A model generated the notes under the pieces. It ran no database searches, was not told the origin of the DNA, and saw only the letters and a list, made by a program, of their open reading frames with translations. A program made the translations under genes and the position numbers. A stretch of 19,552 nt of DNA from Russula earlei (Eukaryota > Basidiomycota > Agaricomycetes > Russulales > Russulaceae): NCBI GenBank assembly GCA_025769875.1, contig JAGFNK010000870.1, positions 1 through 19,552 of the forward strand, given 5' to 3'. Positions 1-9,617 of the stretch are shown here, piece by piece. Every line of letters begins with the position of its first letter. Within the stretch, counting starts at the first letter, position 1.

Positions 1-1090
1 ATGTAAGGACGGATATTGGAGATGCAGCAGTGAGTGTGATAATGGAGATGATTGCAGGGGACTTGACATATTTTGTGTGGTTTACATCGTCGGTGGGGAA
101 CTCTGCAAAGGTCAGACTTATGCCCTTGTTGATTGCATAGAATGCAGGTGGTGATTTTAGGACAATCGATGGTGTTGTGTCCTCCATTGAGACACCAAGA
201 GCACTTGTTGTTGATACGAGGTGTGAATTGATACCATGGGTCTTGGATGGCTTCTTTGGCATTGTTATGTTCCTGTTCTGTTAGCTGTGGCATAGATTGG
301 AACAGGACTCTTGGTTCAAGTCGAGCTTTAGCATTAGCCTTCACCAATCTTACTTCTGAGTCTTGAATCTCCCAGAGCATATTGTGATATCATCCCCTAG
401 CAATGATGAGCATGTTGGCCATTTGCCGTCCCTTTTCTATGGCAAAATGGTATCAGAGGACCTCCGCTTTGAGGGAGAGGTCTTCTTTGAGCATAAGTGT
501 TTCGTCTATCACCTTTGCATGTCTAAGCCCTTCTTGGAATAGAAAGGCTTCCTTAGTAGTGAGAAGAGGACAGGGGTGGGGATTGGCACAAGCTTGAACA
601 GAGATTCGGTGGGTTGGGCAGCCAGGGCCATATGTGGCAATGACAGAGGGGAAGCTGTTAGTGAGGTTGGGAAGGACAAAATGTGGAATGATGGTGTCAT
701 CTTTGTTCCTGGTATTGGGGATTAGGATATCCAGTCTAAGGTTTCCCTCCATCCAACCTTGTCCGAGATCTTGCAGTTTGTCTGCGGTATTAGAACCAGG
801 GGTGATGGGTGGTACATAGGCTGGGGGGAGATCATCTTGTTCAGTGGGTGCAATTGGGGTAAAGTTTTCATTAAGGAGGATGTCATTTGTCTGTTGTTGA
901 GGGATAGGAGTATCAAGTCGAGGAGGAATTGGAATGGGGTCAGGGGATGGAGTTCAGATGTGGTATGATGGGCTACATCTTATGGAGGGACTGGTTCCAT
1001 GAGTAGGGGATTGATTGCCGAAGGCACATAGTATAGTGGGTAGTGTTTCCTCATGCCAAAGTTCTTGGGCTTGTGCAACCATTGCTGTGT
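1..1090 (-). pseudogene. gypsy-1 Pol C-terminal extension with tandem CCHC zinc knuckles
   Basis: One minus-strand frame reads from about 1090 to the window edge, broken only by TGA at 954-956, 453-455 and 390-392. Each of these sits where CGA (Arg) is a plausible ancestor. It follows the chromodomain frame after a single frameshift near 1090-1140. The first part is Pro/Thr/Gln-rich linker. The end has two perfect C-X2-C-X4-H-X4-C knuckles, at 162-203 (CSWC...H...C) and 105-146 (CILC...H...C), followed by another Cys/His-rich stretch at about 20-100. CCHC knuckles bind single-stranded nucleic acid and usually sit in Gag. Here they lie downstream of integrase and chromodomain. It could be the end of Pol or a separate third ORF; the decay prevents deciding. 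The true end lies left of the window. Confidence 0.7.
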
Positions 1091-2605
1091 GTTGTGCGGC
1101 ATGTTGGACTAAGTTGAGCGTTTATGGTCGTGGCTGTGGATGGAGATGGTACTCTGGAGATAGGGAGAGGGATAAGAGCAGGAGAGTATGGGGGAGTAGG
1201 AACAAGGGTCGCCATAGAGGCAGTAGGGGAGTTTTGTGTTGAGGACATGTTGGAGGGTTTTCTGGGGGAAAGGAGGTAAGGGATGTTTGATTGGATTGTG
1301 GTCTTCTTATACTGTACATTTGGTTGTCCAGCCATGGCAGAGTAGAATTCTTTTAGAAGTTCTGGGGTGTTTAGATTGTAGTGGTCTACCCATGAGTCAT
1401 CTGATGCAGAATAGCCTTTCCAATGCACCAGGTATTGGAGTTTACATGTTTGTCTGAATCTTCTTGCATCTAGAATGGCCTCAATCTCATATTCTTCTTC
1501 GCTCTTGATGATCAGAGGGGGGCATGTATGTGGTGTGCCATATTCCTCCATTTCCATATAAGAAAGTAGTAAGTTGACTTGAAAAACATCGTGTATCTTC
1601 ATTGATGGCGGGAGTTGAAGTTGATAGGCAACTTTGGAAACTTTCTTTGTGATGGGGAAGGGTCCATATCATTTTGGCATCAATTTGCGTGTCCCTTGTG
1701 TTTTGAGGTTCTTTGCTTCTAGCCATTCAAGGGTTCCCTCTTTCATCTCTGGGATGTCAGGTTTCAAGGGTTGTTGTTTACGTTCTAACAGTTGTTGTGC
1801 ATCCTTTCTTGATTATTCCAGGGCTTTGAGGCGATCAGTGGAGGTGGGCACATTGTTGTCCTCCAGGTTGATATTGATTTGGGGTTTGAATCCCATGAGG
1901 AGTTCATGTGGTGATCGTTGTAACACTTAGTGTTTCCATGAGTTATGTGCATATTCTGCAATGGGAAGCATTTTCGCCCAGGAATGAGGATGGGTGGTAG
2001 TCTGGGGTCTTAGGTATTGTTCTAGCCAGGCATTCATTCTTTCGGTTTGTCCATCAGTTTGTGGATGAAAGGTGGTGGACACATTTTGTTTGATGCCTAG
2101 GCTTTTACATAAGGCTTTTGAAAAGTTCGAGGTAAATTGGGGGTCTCTGTCGGATATGATTCTTTTAGGAATACCAAACCAGGGTATGAGGTGTTTTTGA
2201 TACTCATGTGCTACACCCGTTCTGTTGATTGTTTTTGTTGCATGGAATGAACTTTGTTGCTTTGGAACACCCTTGATCAACAATGGTCAGAATACTGTTG
2301 AATGTATCTGATTTGGGTAGATCCATGATAAGATCCATTGATATGTATTGAAAGGGGCCTTGTTCAACATGTGTGTTGAGTGGGAATGTTGGGGCTTTCT
2401 TTCTGGGTATATCAGTTTTGGATTCTTGGCATTTGGCGCAACCTTTGACATATTGTTCTACAAATTGTCATAACTTGGGCCCTTCATAGTGTTGTTTGAT
2501 TAAGTTCCAGGTGTTGGCTATGCCTGGATGTCCTGCAAATGGAGTGTCATGGAATTGTTGAAGGATTTCTCATCATAGGTCTAGTTTGTTAGGTAGGTAG
2601 ATTTT
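1051..2605 (-). pseudogene. gypsy-1 integrase with C-terminal chromodomain (broken)
   Basis: This region encodes the enzyme that inserts element cDNA into the genome, plus a targeting domain that in chromoviruses reads histone marks. On the minus strand it has an HHCC zinc finger (FAGHPG, then GCAKCQ near 2423). Catalytic Asp residues lie in SMDLIMDLP (about 2320-2345) and SDRDPQFTSN (about 2131-2158), and the Glu in DGQTERMNAW (about 2024-2055). A chromodomain follows at about 1350-1506, with EYEIEAIL, YLVHWKGY and SWVDH. After it comes a Pro/Ser/Thr-rich tail. Lesions include a frameshift near 2280 inside the catalytic core, stops just after 1927 and at about 1820, and a TGA at about 1666 in a KRYGPF-like context. 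All DDE residues are visible, but the reading frame is destroyed. Confidence 0.9.
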
Positions 2606-3550
2606 TCATGTGAAAATTTTGGGTGGGAGAAGAGTGGTTTTTTGTTCTTCTACCCCCTTGTTAAAGTCTTTACAACAAGAGAGAGTGTCTGCGATGGTGT
2701 GGGTGTGTCCAGGGACATGTTCCATGGTTACATTGAAGTCTTGCATATATTGCATCCATCTTGCTTGTTGTCCTGTCAGTTTTTGTGGTTCTTTGAAGTA
2801 CATGAGGTTTTTGTGGTCTGTTCTTATTCTTACTGGTTCTTGAGCACCTAGGAAGAATGGTCGGCCACTTTTTAATCTGAAGATAACAGCTGCTAGTTCT
2901 TTGTCATGTGCGTCGTAATTTCTTTCTGCATCCAGTAGTGTTCTAGAGTAGAATGCTATAGGATGAAGACCATCTTGGTATTCCTGAGAAATGACTGCCC
3001 CTATGGTGAATCCAGATGCATCAGTATCAAGGACAAATTGTTTTGTCCAGTCTGGCATCCATAGGACTGGGTAAGATATGCATGTCTCTTTTAATGATTG
3101 AAATGCCTGTTCTTCCTTAGGTGTCCATTCCCATTGTCTATTCTTCTTTGTCAAGTCATTAAGAGGTCTAGCTTTTAGTGAAAAGTTGGGGATAAAATTG
3201 CGATAGAAGTTACAGAATCCCAAAAAGCTTTGAACTTCTTTTAGTGTTGTTGGTGTAGGCCAGTCTTTGATTCCTTTAGCTTTGACTGGATCCATAGTTA
3301 TTTTTCCTTTGCCAATAATCACTCCCAGATATTCAACTGTTTTCTTATGGAATTGACATTTTTCTGGCTTGAGGTATAGATCGTGTTGTTTTAATTTTGA
3401 TAGGATATGATTGACCTTAGTTTTTGTGTTCTTCTTCATTGTCCTTTGTAGCAATGATGATGTCGTCCATATAGATTTTTAGCCATCCTTGGGTGAGTTC
3501 TTCTTGAAAAATGTTGTCCATCATCATTTAAAAGGTCACTGGGGAGTTAG
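2606..3550 (-). pseudogene. gypsy-1 reverse transcriptase C-terminal half and RNase H
   Basis: This is the second half of the polymerase that copies the element RNA, followed by RNase H. The active-site box reads IYMDD at 3462-3473, just after a TNSP motif near the insertion junction. The thumb/connection region (FLGFCNFYRNFI) follows. RNase H has catalytic-type residues in DTDASG, in DKELAAV and in RTDHKN. Its last motif, near 2660, reads ADTLSCC where Ty3-type enzymes usually have ADxLSRR; the two Cys fit CpG decay of Arg codons. A TAA at 3528-3530 interrupts the start. RT motif A, with the first catalytic Asp, is absent on this side and on the other side of the insert, so catalysis is lost. 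Confidence 0.92.
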
Positions 3551-3965
3551 TTATTGCCATTTTCAGCGCACTTGGCGGAGCTTGAATTCCACCCAAATTG
3601 GCACAGAAACCCCCTCAAACATGCGGGATGAATATCTCCCTCAAAACAGCTTCAATTCATATGAAATTTATTGTCCCTGAATCGCCTAAATGAGGGCTAG
3701 GCAGCCCCATTGTTTTCATGAGATTTGAGTGAGAATTGGTGGAGCTGGACTCAAGCCACCTCCACATGTGTATTAGATGAATTACAACTCAAAATCATGG
3801 TCTATATCTATTATTTTTCCCTCATGTTGTACCCATGGGCTGTCTTGAGGCAGCCCCATAGTGTTTTTGACTCAAGTGTTGTGGTGTGCAACGTTATTTC
3901 CAGTGCGATTGGAGTTGCGGCCAGCCACTCATCACCCCTCTTGCCTCTTGATTCTGACCATCCTT
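3551..3965 (+). repeat. left terminal inverted repeat of the 2.9-kb element
   Basis: This pairs with the reverse complement of 6025-6439. In the outer 342 nt I count by eye about nine substitutions between the arms; divergence rises in the inner 70 nt or so. The arm contains an open frame from about 3725 that also appears in the other arm on the opposite strand. It lacks an ATG start and looks like a passenger of the repeat rather than a gene. Confidence 0.88.
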
Positions 3966-4231
3966 CTTGTTTTTCACAGACAGAGAGGAGTGGGTTGCAA
4001 AGAGGGGTCCTATTCTGAACTCTTTCTACTACAGAGTAGCTAGGGTGTTTTTATATACAGGAGTCATCTCCATTGCAGGTGGTGGCAGCAGGCGTGGACA
4101 AGGAGCAAAGGTGTAGGCGGTGAGCGTGAGTTCGTAGATAGAGACGTAGGTGGCAAGGACTTGAGAAAGAGGATGCATGGGGCGGCTTGCATGGGGGTGG
4201 GATCTGTCGTCTTGTGGCGGCAGTGGCGGGG

Positions 4232-5937
4232 TCATCTCCACTGCTGGTGTCGGCAGCAGATGTGGGTGAGAGTGTGCAAATGGATGGGGAGGCAATGTGG
4301 GAGGTGGCGTGCGGTGTGCTGTTGGCATCGGTGACTGCTTCTCCTGCGGTGGTGGTGGTGTGGCGGCGGCTTCTGCTCCTGTTGTGGCATGTCATGGCTA
4401 AGTTCATGGCTGAGGCCTTCTTGGTCTTCTGGGGTGGTGCTGGTGGCGAGGGGTTGCAATGGTGTGGCGGTGCTGGTGTCGCACGAAACTACTAAAGCGG
4501 TGGCTGTGACTGAGAAGATTGAGACTGAGACTGAGAAGGTGGCGGCGGACTGAGCTTGTGCGATGGTGGAGGCAGACAGGGCAGAGGCGACGACTGAGGG
4601 CAATGCAGGGGCGACGGTGGCTGTGGCTGACAAGGGCGTGGCGGCAGTGGCTTGTGAGATGGTGGTGGAGGCAGCGGCGTGTGGCGCTAAGACGTCGGTG
4701 GCTGAGGCTGAGGCTATGGCGGTGGCTGACGAGACTAAGGTGGCTGGCAAGGCTAAGAGCGCGGTGGCGGTGGTTGACTGATCTGAAGCTGGGGTGACAG
4801 AGACGGCTGGCAAAACTAGGGGCGTGGTGGCGGCGGCTGAGACTGAGAAGGCTGAGGCTGAGGGCAGGGTGGAGATGGCGGTGGCTGGCGATGCTGGTGC
4901 TATGACGGACTGGGCTGAACTGACAAGTACAGGCGAGGCTAAGACGGAGACTGATGCGAAGTCGGCGGCTGGCACGACTGAGGCTACTGTGGCGACGGAC
5001 GAGGCGACGGATGAGACTGAGGGCGACAAGACGACTGAGGGTGCGGGAGCGGATGAGACGAAGGTGGGGGTGGCAGACGAGGCTGCGAGGGCTGAAGTGG
5101 TGGGTGGAGCTAAAATGTCAGTGGGCGAGGTTGAGATGGTGGTTGTGCATGGAGCTGAGACAGTGGCCATAGCAGGCGACACTGAGGGCGTGGGAGCTGG
5201 TTGGGCAAAGATGGGGACAGTGGTGATAGGCGACGTCACGGCTGAGGCTACGGTGGCGGGGACAGACGAGGTGGCGATGATGGCAAATGCGGGCGATGCT
5301 GGGACAGCGAGGGCAGGTGGAGCCAAGGCGATGATGGCTGGTGAGTTGAGGATGGCAGCGGTGACCAAGGTGATGGGAACGGTGGACGAGGTGGGAACTG
5401 CAGGGACGATGGGCAAGGCAGGCGAGGTGGAGGCGATGATGCACGATGTAGGGACAGAGGCTGGAGCGTGCATGGGTGCAGGGTATGTGTTGTCATCTTC
5501 GTCTTCATCTGCAGAGCAGAGTTGGTGTTCCTGCTGAATGTCACAGGGATGCTGAGAGAATATCTTGACTAGTGTGTCGAATACTTCTCGGAAATTGACA
5601 AAGTGCCTCTGCTGTTTGTTCGGGCGCCAGGGGCCAAGATGTTGGGAGACCATCGGCGGTCATCCAGGTGGAGTCCGAGCCAGAATGACTCATTGCAATC
5701 TTCGTAGCACAGGTGGCATGCATGGATGAGGGGACTGCAGATTGCCCTGAAACTCTGGTAGTATTCGTCTATGTCTTCCTGGTCACACATGTGGAGTCTT
5801 GACAAGGAGGCAATAAGGTCCTCCAGATCCCACTTGAGCTTGAGGTATTCTAACTGAGTCGGCATGCTGAAGGAGTGCGGCGCATGGTGAAGACAGATGG
5901 CAGGTTGACGCAGGCAGTGTGACTGGCGTGGCTGCAA
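4232..5937 (-). pseudogene. gag-like head fused to Ala/Ser/Thr/Val/Pro-rich tail (broken)
   Basis: On the minus strand, 5937-5569 encodes a compact helical-looking segment with LKWDLEDLIASLSRLH, DEYYQSFRAICSPL and FWLGLHLDDR. This pattern resembles the capsid-like part of Gag-type proteins from fungal repeats. A frameshift near 5600-5650 then leads into a frame, open down to 4232, that starts with FREVFDTLVKIFSQH and an acidic DEDEDD patch. About 350 residues follow, made almost only of Ala, Ser, Thr, Val and Pro, ending in a His/Arg-rich stretch. Third codon positions vary freely in the tail, which favours real coding over a pure satellite. It is the only internal gene candidate of the inverted-repeat element. 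No zinc knuckle, protease or polymerase is attached. The function is unknown and the gag-like label is tentative. Confidence 0.5.
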
Positions 5938-6024
5938 CTGTGGGTGCGGAGGGCCAAATGCGAGTTGGAAGGGAGCGGTGCGACTGATGTGGCTGAGACA
6001 GCGGGTGTGGTGGGAATGAGGGCA

Positions 6025-6439
6025 AAGGATGGTCAGAATGGAGAGGTGAGAGGGGCAATGAGTGGCTGGCCATCACTCCGATCACACTGAGAACAATGTT
6101 GCACACCACAACACTTGAGTCAAAAACACTATGGGGCTGCCTCAAGACAGCCCATGGGTACAACATATGGGACAAATAATAGATATAGACCATGATTTTG
6201 AGTTGTAATTCATCTAATACACATGTGGAGGTGGCTTGAGTCCAGCTCCACCAATTCTCACTCAAATCTCATGAAAACAATGGGGCTGCCTAGCCCTCAT
6301 TCAGGCAATTCAGGGACAATAAATTTCATATGAATTAAAGCTGTTTTGAGGGAGATATTCATCCCGCATGTTTGAGGGGGTTTCTGTGCCGATTTGGGTG
6401 GAATTCAAGCTCCGCCAAGTGCGCTGAAAACAGCAATAA
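6025..6439 (-). repeat. right terminal inverted repeat of the 2.9-kb element
   Basis: This is the inverted partner of 3551-3965. The outer tip reads GCAATAA on the plus strand (6433-6439), matching TTATTGC at the left tip. Two bases just inside the tip differ between arms (CA versus TG). Confidence 0.88.
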
Positions 6440-7345
6440 TTCAGGGATCAGGGGAAGAGGGTAGACATTTGGTATCGTCCATTTGTTTAAATTTCTGTAA
6501 TCTTGTACTGGTTGAAATTTGCCATCTTTCTTTTTGATCAGAAAGAAGCCACTTGTGTATGGGCAGTTGGATCACCTAATTTATTTTAATCTCAAGTTTT
6601 GTTTGAGGAATTTTCCTTGCTCTTCTTTTTCTTTGGGTGATAAAGGGTATACCCTGCAATTAATCATAGTGGGAGCATCTGGTTTGAGATTGATAGTGTG
6701 GTCCCATTTTCTTGGTCCAGGAAATCTTTCTGATTCCTTTTCCATGAATACTTGACCATATGTGTGGTATTGGGCAGGGACCATTTGTTGCCAAGTCAAT
6801 TGTTTCATGTCCATTTGTGATTCCACCAATTGTTGGGCAATTGTTGTTTTTTGCAACTGAGTTTGCATCCAGATTTTGTCTCATTCTTCCCAGCCTTTAA
6901 GACTTTTTACCCAGTCTGGTGTTTCCTGTTCTCTAGATAAGGTTATCCTTCCCATCAGCGTTCCTTTTGACCAGTTCATTCTTGGATTGGTGGATTCTAG
7001 AAAAGGATATCCCAGGATTAATTTGTCTTGTCCAATGTCTGCCACAAGAAATTGATGTTTGTGTTCTTGTCCTAAAAGTTCGAGCTTCAAATTTGTAGCA
7101 AGGGTGATTTTTCCCACGCGATTGGGAGTGTTGTCAACATTTTTGACAATTCTTGGTATTGGTAGCTTTTGAGTTTTTAATTGAAGCTCTTTGATCACTT
7201 TAGGAGTGATGAAGCACTCAGTTGCTCCACTATCAATTAATCCAGTTTTTTTGGCTTTAGAGGTTCCCGTGTATACAGTCAATTTGACCTGCATTGACTT
7301 TTCTGTAGCATTATATACATTGGTGAGACCTAGTGCCCAAGCTAT
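6440..7345 (-). pseudogene. gypsy-1 aspartic protease and N-terminal reverse transcriptase
   Basis: This is the pol start, encoding the protease that matures the polyprotein and the fingers of RT. On the minus strand the protease active site reads DSGATECF, with DSGA at 7223-7234. The second conserved box reads LILGYPFLE near 7010. After a frameshift near 6880, the RT linker follows with FMEKESERFPGPRKWDH and the typical CRVYPLS box (about 6650). Later come FFLIKKKDGKFQPVQDYRNLN and the NVYPLPLIPEL helix, ending at the insert boundary. TAA and TGA codons near 6570-6580 break the frame. Order and motifs are standard for Ty3-type elements. The remainder of RT resumes at 3550 beyond the inserted element. 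Confidence 0.9.
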
Positions 7346-7356
7346 TGCCGTTATGC

Positions 7357-9046
7357 TCAGGCATCTGAAAAATCCTTCCCTTCATCTTCATCTCCTTCTC
7401 CAGTCAACATCTTGATGAACTCTTCTCCCTCTTCTTTTGAGAGGGCTTTAGCAGCTTTTGCAACTTTAGTGGTCACACTTTCTTTGATGATCTCAACAAC
7501 AGACGATTCAGACATAGTGGTAGTCACCTCCACTGTGCATGCACATGTTGCCTCGCATTTGGTTTTGTGGGGCAGTCTCTTGTGAGGTGTCCTTGTTTGG
7601 AACAGTGGAAACACCTGCCTTTGGCACAGTGTTTCTCTTTTTCTGCCTCATTGATTGCCTTTTGAGTGGCACCGGCACTGGTGTCCATGGCATTCGGGTT
7701 GCAAGGTGGGAGATGGGTGCATGGTGTGGTGGAATTGTTGGTGGTGTTGCTACATGTGCCCCAAGCAGAGAGATGGGCCCAGGGGTGGTTTGGGTTTGTG
7801 TTGCGATTGTGGGTGTTGGCGTGATCTGTAAGGACTGCTCGTTTGCGCATCCAGATGCAATGTTGTTTTTGGGCACCAGAAATCCACTCTTGAAAAGTGG
7901 TGGGATCTTCCTGGCTGATAATTGCTTTCACTAAGGGTTTGGGGAGACCGCATGTGAATAGACGCATGACCATTGGGTTGTCCATATGCAGAGATCCTCA
8001 GCACGCGAGCAATTCAAAGTTAGCTATATATTCATCTAGATTGTTCTCCTTCATCTTAAGTTTGTGCAGCTGATCTTGCATGTGCTCGCATTTGGCATAA
8101 TTGGTAAATGCCCTTTTGAATTGCTGTTCCATGGCCTGCCAGGCTGTCAGTCCAAAGGGGATCTCATCGGGATCTAGCATGACTTTTTCAAGCCATTTGT
8201 CCATCACTTCGACCCATCCATCAACACAAGGTCCTTCCATTAGTGATAAGAAATAGGCACATTTTTTGATGGGGTTCTGGGTGATCTTACTGTCAAAATT
8301 CATTCTCATGAATCAATGGAAGGCAGTAAGAAATGTGTGGGTACATGCATGGTCGCTGTTGAATGCCTTCGGAGGGACTCCTTCCAATTTTTCATTGTCT
8401 GAAGGGCGTGCATCATGGTTGTAGTGGGTGTAGGCATTGTAGTCATCTGGGTCCGGGCTAGGGGGTCTTTTCCCACATTTTCCAAAGCCTTGGAATAAAG
8501 AGGGGCAAGGGTACACTTGTGCTGTCCTGGATGATGCAAGTGGTTCTAGTACTTGTGCCAGTGGTTCTTTGGGTTCATTAGTCATGATGAAGACTTGTGT
8601 CATGACTTTGGGTTCTTGTTCCATGGTTTCGACAGGTGCAGGTCCGGGAGCTGGGGTGTGTGATGGGTTCTTCCAATTGGGAATAGGCTCACCTGATCAA
8701 GTGAGTTGTTCCATGTCCAGGCCGTTGAGGGGGTCATTGATGAGCCTGAAGGCTGGGTGTGCAATGCAGTAGGCCTCACAATAGTCTTTGCAACATCGTA
8801 TTTTGAACCACATGCCATAAAGAGTCCCTAGGCCAAGCTTGGCCTTCCTGTAGATGTGAAGTACCCAGTCCAAGGTACACTGTTCACCCGTACTCTGAAG
8901 AAGTGAGCATTCTCCCTAAAGGTTTCAGGGACGAGTGCATTGTTGAGGTCTGGATTCAATTTGAAGGGGCATCTGAGTTCTTTCAGTCCTTCCTCTGTGG
9001 GTTTTCCTTGTCCTTTGAACCTCCAGTCTCTAGCCATGGAAGTCAT
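7357..9046 (-). pseudogene. gypsy-1 Gag with CCHC zinc knuckle (broken)
   Basis: This is the structural protein that packages element RNA. The likely start is the ATG at 9044-9046, which opens MTSMARDW. A conserved-looking N-terminal segment follows (CPFKLNPDLNNALVP, VPWTGYF) and meets a TAG at 8828-8830. The central part at about 8370-7930 looks like a capsid: MRMNFDSKI, FLSLMEGPCVDGWVE, then a helical stretch ending NNLDEYIANFELL, and FTCGLPKPLVKAI. The nucleocapsid knuckle C-X2-C-X4-H-X4-C (CFHC...GH...C) is at 7572-7613. Gag ends with an acidic tail and TGA at 7357-7359. At least four frame changes are needed to follow it. The span of about 1.7 kb is normal for such Gags. Confidence 0.85.
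7572..7613 (-). other. CCHC zinc knuckle codons of gypsy-1 Gag
   Basis: Fourteen codons give C-X2-C-X4-H-X4-C with all four zinc ligands intact. It is the nucleocapsid RNA-binding signature of retroelement Gags and anchors the identity of the surrounding broken frames. Confidence 0.92.
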
Positions 9047-9388
9047 TTTGAAGAAACAATGTATTCAGGGGTGGATGCGTGTGTACACATTTGGGGTTGA
9101 GTGTTTGAAGGTAAGCTTGTACTAATGTCACCAACTGGGGGCAGTGTCACTGACAAATCTGTTCACATGCGAGGCATGTGCACTGAGTTGAGTGAGAACA
9201 AGAAGTTCTTGTGAGTTTTTGGGATCTCAGTGACGACAATGCGGAGGCAATTGTGTACTGTGGAGAGGAAAGGCAGACAATAAGTCTTCGCGTTCAAAGA
9301 CTTAGAGGATAGAAAGAATAGTTGAGACAATTGCTTGATTGCTTGCAAGCCTACAAGTTCCAAAGCAAGAATCCAGTGGTATTCACAG

Positions 9389-9413
9389 GAGAACAAGCTT
9401 AAGGCTTGTTCTC
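9389..9413. repeat. perfect 10-bp-stem hairpin in the LTR
   Basis: GAGAACAAGC at 9389-9398 pairs with GCTTGTTCTC at 9404-9413 around a 5-nt loop. It falls just downstream of the LTR TATA box, where the 5' end of the element RNA is expected. Confidence 0.85.
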
Positions 9414-9427
9414 AGTTAATAGACAGG

Positions 9428-9435
9428 TTTATATA
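9428..9435 (-). promoter_or_regulatory. TATA box of the gypsy-1 LTR
   Basis: TATATAAA on the minus strand sits in the middle of the LTR, pointing toward gag. A 25-bp hairpin starts 15 bp downstream, so the RNA start would lie in or next to the hairpin. Confidence 0.55.
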
Positions 9436-9617
9436 CATGGATGCTATATCAAATAGTATCCTTGAGGTAGAGGGGAGGCAAACAATCAAGAACATGCTGG
9501 AAAGTCATGGTATACACAAGTTACATATGTGAGTCATCAAACATGAAGCAAACATAAGTCTTGTCTGGGTAGGCTAACCTGGTTGCTGGTCCAGTCCAAA
9601 GTACCAGTTCTGTGACA

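Larger units (their letters stand above)
3551..6439. mobile_element. 2.9-kb element with ~415-bp terminal inverted repeats, unclassified
   Basis: Sequence at 3551-3965 reappears inverted at 6025-6439. Both outer ends begin TTATTGC and continue TTTTCAGCGC inward. The block interrupts the gypsy-1 RT: protein up to PLPLIPEL lies just right of it and protein from TNSP lies just left. I find no convincing target duplication (GTTAG on the left, TTCAG on the right). About 45-50 RT codons normally found between those motifs are missing, so the insertion came with a target deletion or a later rearrangement. Inside are a broken gag-like reading frame and a low-complexity coding tail on the minus strand. 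There is no recognisable transposase, integrase or RT. It is probably non-autonomous. A foldback-type DNA transposon or MITE-like carrier is possible; the superfamily is unknown. Confidence 0.75.
1..9617 (-). mobile_element. Ty3/gypsy chromovirus 'gypsy-1', decayed, 3' end outside window
   Basis: Read on the minus strand from 9617 down to 1, the domain order is LTR, gag with a CCHC knuckle, aspartic protease, reverse transcriptase, RNase H, integrase and chromodomain. This is the order of Ty3/gypsy chromoviruses (Metaviridae). The body is split by a 2.9-kb element at 3551-6439 and carries many stops and frameshifts, so it cannot move by itself. The 3' LTR is not in the window. The pol frame lies -1 relative to the gag frame where gag ends near 7357, which may reflect programmed frameshifting in the live ancestor; I see no canonical slippery heptamer there. 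Family identification is firm. The host being an Agaricomycete is inference. Confidence 0.9.
9145..9617 (-). repeat. 5' LTR of gypsy-1
   Basis: The 473-bp block begins TGTCAC and ends GTGACA, a perfect 6-bp terminal inverted repeat with the TG...CA ends typical of LTRs. It lies about 100 bp upstream of the gag start, with no other coding in between. A TATA box (TATATAAA on the minus strand, 9428-9435) divides U3 from a region with three perfect hairpins. The partner LTR is outside the window, so neither ends nor target duplication can be confirmed. ACTAC at 9618-9622 would be the predicted 5-bp duplication. I could not assign a primer-binding site securely; the minus-strand leader starts CTGCCCCCAGTTGGTGACA. 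Confidence 0.7.

Noticed and set aside
3725..4018. Open frame in the left inverted arm, mirrored at 5783-6265 in the right arm
   Set aside because: It starts at GTG, has no motif, and its presence in both arms follows from the repeat itself. It diverges where the arms diverge.
4794..5537. 247-codon plus-strand frame rich in Ala, Glu, Thr and Gly
   Set aside because: It is the antisense of the Ala/Ser/Thr-rich tail. Low complexity without stop-prone codons keeps both strands open, and only the minus strand joins a gag-like head.
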